A stretch of DNA of 64,000 bases from JAOBAU01 sp034667465 (GTDB taxonomy: Bacteria; Acidobacteriota; Thermoanaerobaculia; Gp7-AA8): assembly GCA_034667465.1 (NCBI GenBank), contig JAXDJV010000003.1, forward strand, positions 1 through 64,000, written 5' to 3'. Of this stretch, positions 63,423-64,000 are shown in pieces (position 1 is the stretch's first letter; every line of letters starts with the position of its first letter). Below the pieces are notes generated by a model. That model saw only the letters and a program-made list of their open reading frames with translations, did no database searches and was not told where the DNA came from. A program made the position numbers and the translations under genes.

Positions 63423-63965
63423 GTGTCCAGCCACATCGTCCGCGCCGTTGTCATCCTTGCCCTCATCGTGGGCGTGGCGGTCGCCCGCGCCGATCAGGCA
63501 CCCGAATATCACGTCAAAGCGGAGTTCCTGGAACGCTTCACCCGCTTCATCGAGTGGCCGGCCGGCGGCGAAGGTCATGGCCCGTTTCTCATCGGGATCA
63601 TCGGCGAGAATCCCTTCAGCGGCTTCCTGGATGAGATCGCCGGCGAGCGCCGCATCAAAGGACGTCTCGTCGAGATTCGCCGCCTCACCGATCCGACGCA
63701 GATCGATGCCTGTCAGGTCGTTTTCATCTGCGCGTCCGAGCGCGATCACCTGCGCCGCATCCTCAGCCGCACCGAATCGAAACCGATCCTGACGATCGGC
63801 GACACCGCCGGTTTCGCCGCCGCCGGCGTGCTGATCAACTTCTACATGAGTGGCGAGACGGTCCACTTCGAGATGAACGAGAGTGCGATCGAGCGGAGCG
63901 GACTGAAGGTCAGCGCGCGATTGCTGAAGCTCGCACGAATCGTCGATCCGGCGGGTGTGCGATGA
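63423..63965 (+). CDS. YfiR-family periplasmic protein
   Basis: In Pseudomonas, YfiR is a periplasmic repressor that binds and silences the diguanylate cyclase YfiN. This 180-residue protein has a signal peptide (1-23) and the family pattern YHVKAEFLERFTRFIEWP, IGIIGENPF, RLVEIRR, DACQVVFIC, ILTIGD and MSGETVHFEMNE. GTG start with GGAG ribosome site. Its stop overlaps the following start (ATGA), consistent with a YfiR-YfiN-type pair. Confidence 0.85.
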   Translation: MSSHIVRAVVILALIVGVAVARADQAPEYHVKAEFLERFTRFIEWPAGGEGHGPFLIGIIGENPFSGFLDEIAGERRIKGRLVEIRRLTDPTQIDACQVVFICASERDHLRRILSRTESKPILTIGDTAGFAAAGVLINFYMSGETVHFEMNESAIERSGLKVSARLLKLARIVDPAGVR

Positions 63966-64000
63966 GAGGTCTGCGCGGTCTCTCCATTCGCAACAAGCTG
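63962..64000 (+). CDS. Truncated by window edge: start of a membrane sensor protein
   Basis: ATG at 63962 overlaps the YfiR stop by four bases. The 13 visible residues (MRGLRGLSIRNKL) have the pre-membrane-helix pattern common to sensor kinases and to YfiN-like cyclases. The rest lies outside the window. A YfiN-like GGDEF protein is the best guess from context only. Confidence 0.5.
   Translation, partial: MRGLRGLSIRNKL

Overview
This GC-rich window reads as a gene-dense piece of a bacterial chromosome, with no phage, plasmid or CRISPR content. The organism looks Gram-negative and aerobic: it has an outer-membrane TonB-dependent receptor with an N-terminal carboxypeptidase-regulatory-like domain, a haem-copper oxidase with its haem A pathway, and a Rieske/cytochrome b complex. 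Receptor type, respiratory gene order, beta-helix surface proteins and GC-rich dispersed palindromes together suggest Acidobacteriota or a near relative. That placement is inference; no rRNA gene is present.

Layout. 1-14.7 kb: L-serine dehydratase with a half-size Gdt1 protein, a lone receiver, class II aldolase, a GGDEF response regulator, the addB-addA repair operon, then MarC, a YdjM-like membrane protein, a lipid kinase and an MFS exporter. 14.7-29.9 kb (minus): one long respiratory block. In transcription order it holds Rieske, b6-type cytochrome b, a long PetD-like subunit, a membrane-anchored coiled-coil octahaem cytochrome c, a cupredoxin-like lipoprotein, CtaD, CoxC, CoxD, two small membrane proteins, CoxB, CtaA, CtaB, Sco, DUF420, PdxH and ArsC. 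29.9-39.5 kb: two paralogous beta-helix exported proteins flank a minus-strand run (CheB, GAF, CheY-like receiver, GT-C glycosyltransferase, four-cluster ferredoxin, HEAT protein) and acuI. 39.5-52.8 kb: Uup, a BtuFCD-type importer, a pseudo-receiver/Ser-Thr kinase/TonB fusion, Rho, and the TonB-dependent receptor. 52.8-64 kb: an STT3-like membrane protein, RimO, DusB, a methyltransferase, a tandem S41 protease, a hydroxyacyl-CoA dehydrogenase, MscL with a zinc ribbon, YfiR and the first codons of its partner.

Two genome habits stand out. Neighbouring genes very often overlap by four bases (ATGA, GTGA, TTGA and probably CTGA), implying translational coupling. At least four families of short palindromic repeats are scattered through the window. 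Most copies sit between genes, but some lie in frame inside addA, addB and btuF, and others touch the ends of mscL and of a hypothetical gene.

The best candidates for little-described biology are the Rieske/split cytochrome b/octahaem complex joined to the oxidase, the pseudo-receiver/kinase/TonB fusion, and the in-frame palindromic elements. All coordinates come from reading the sequence; no database search was run.
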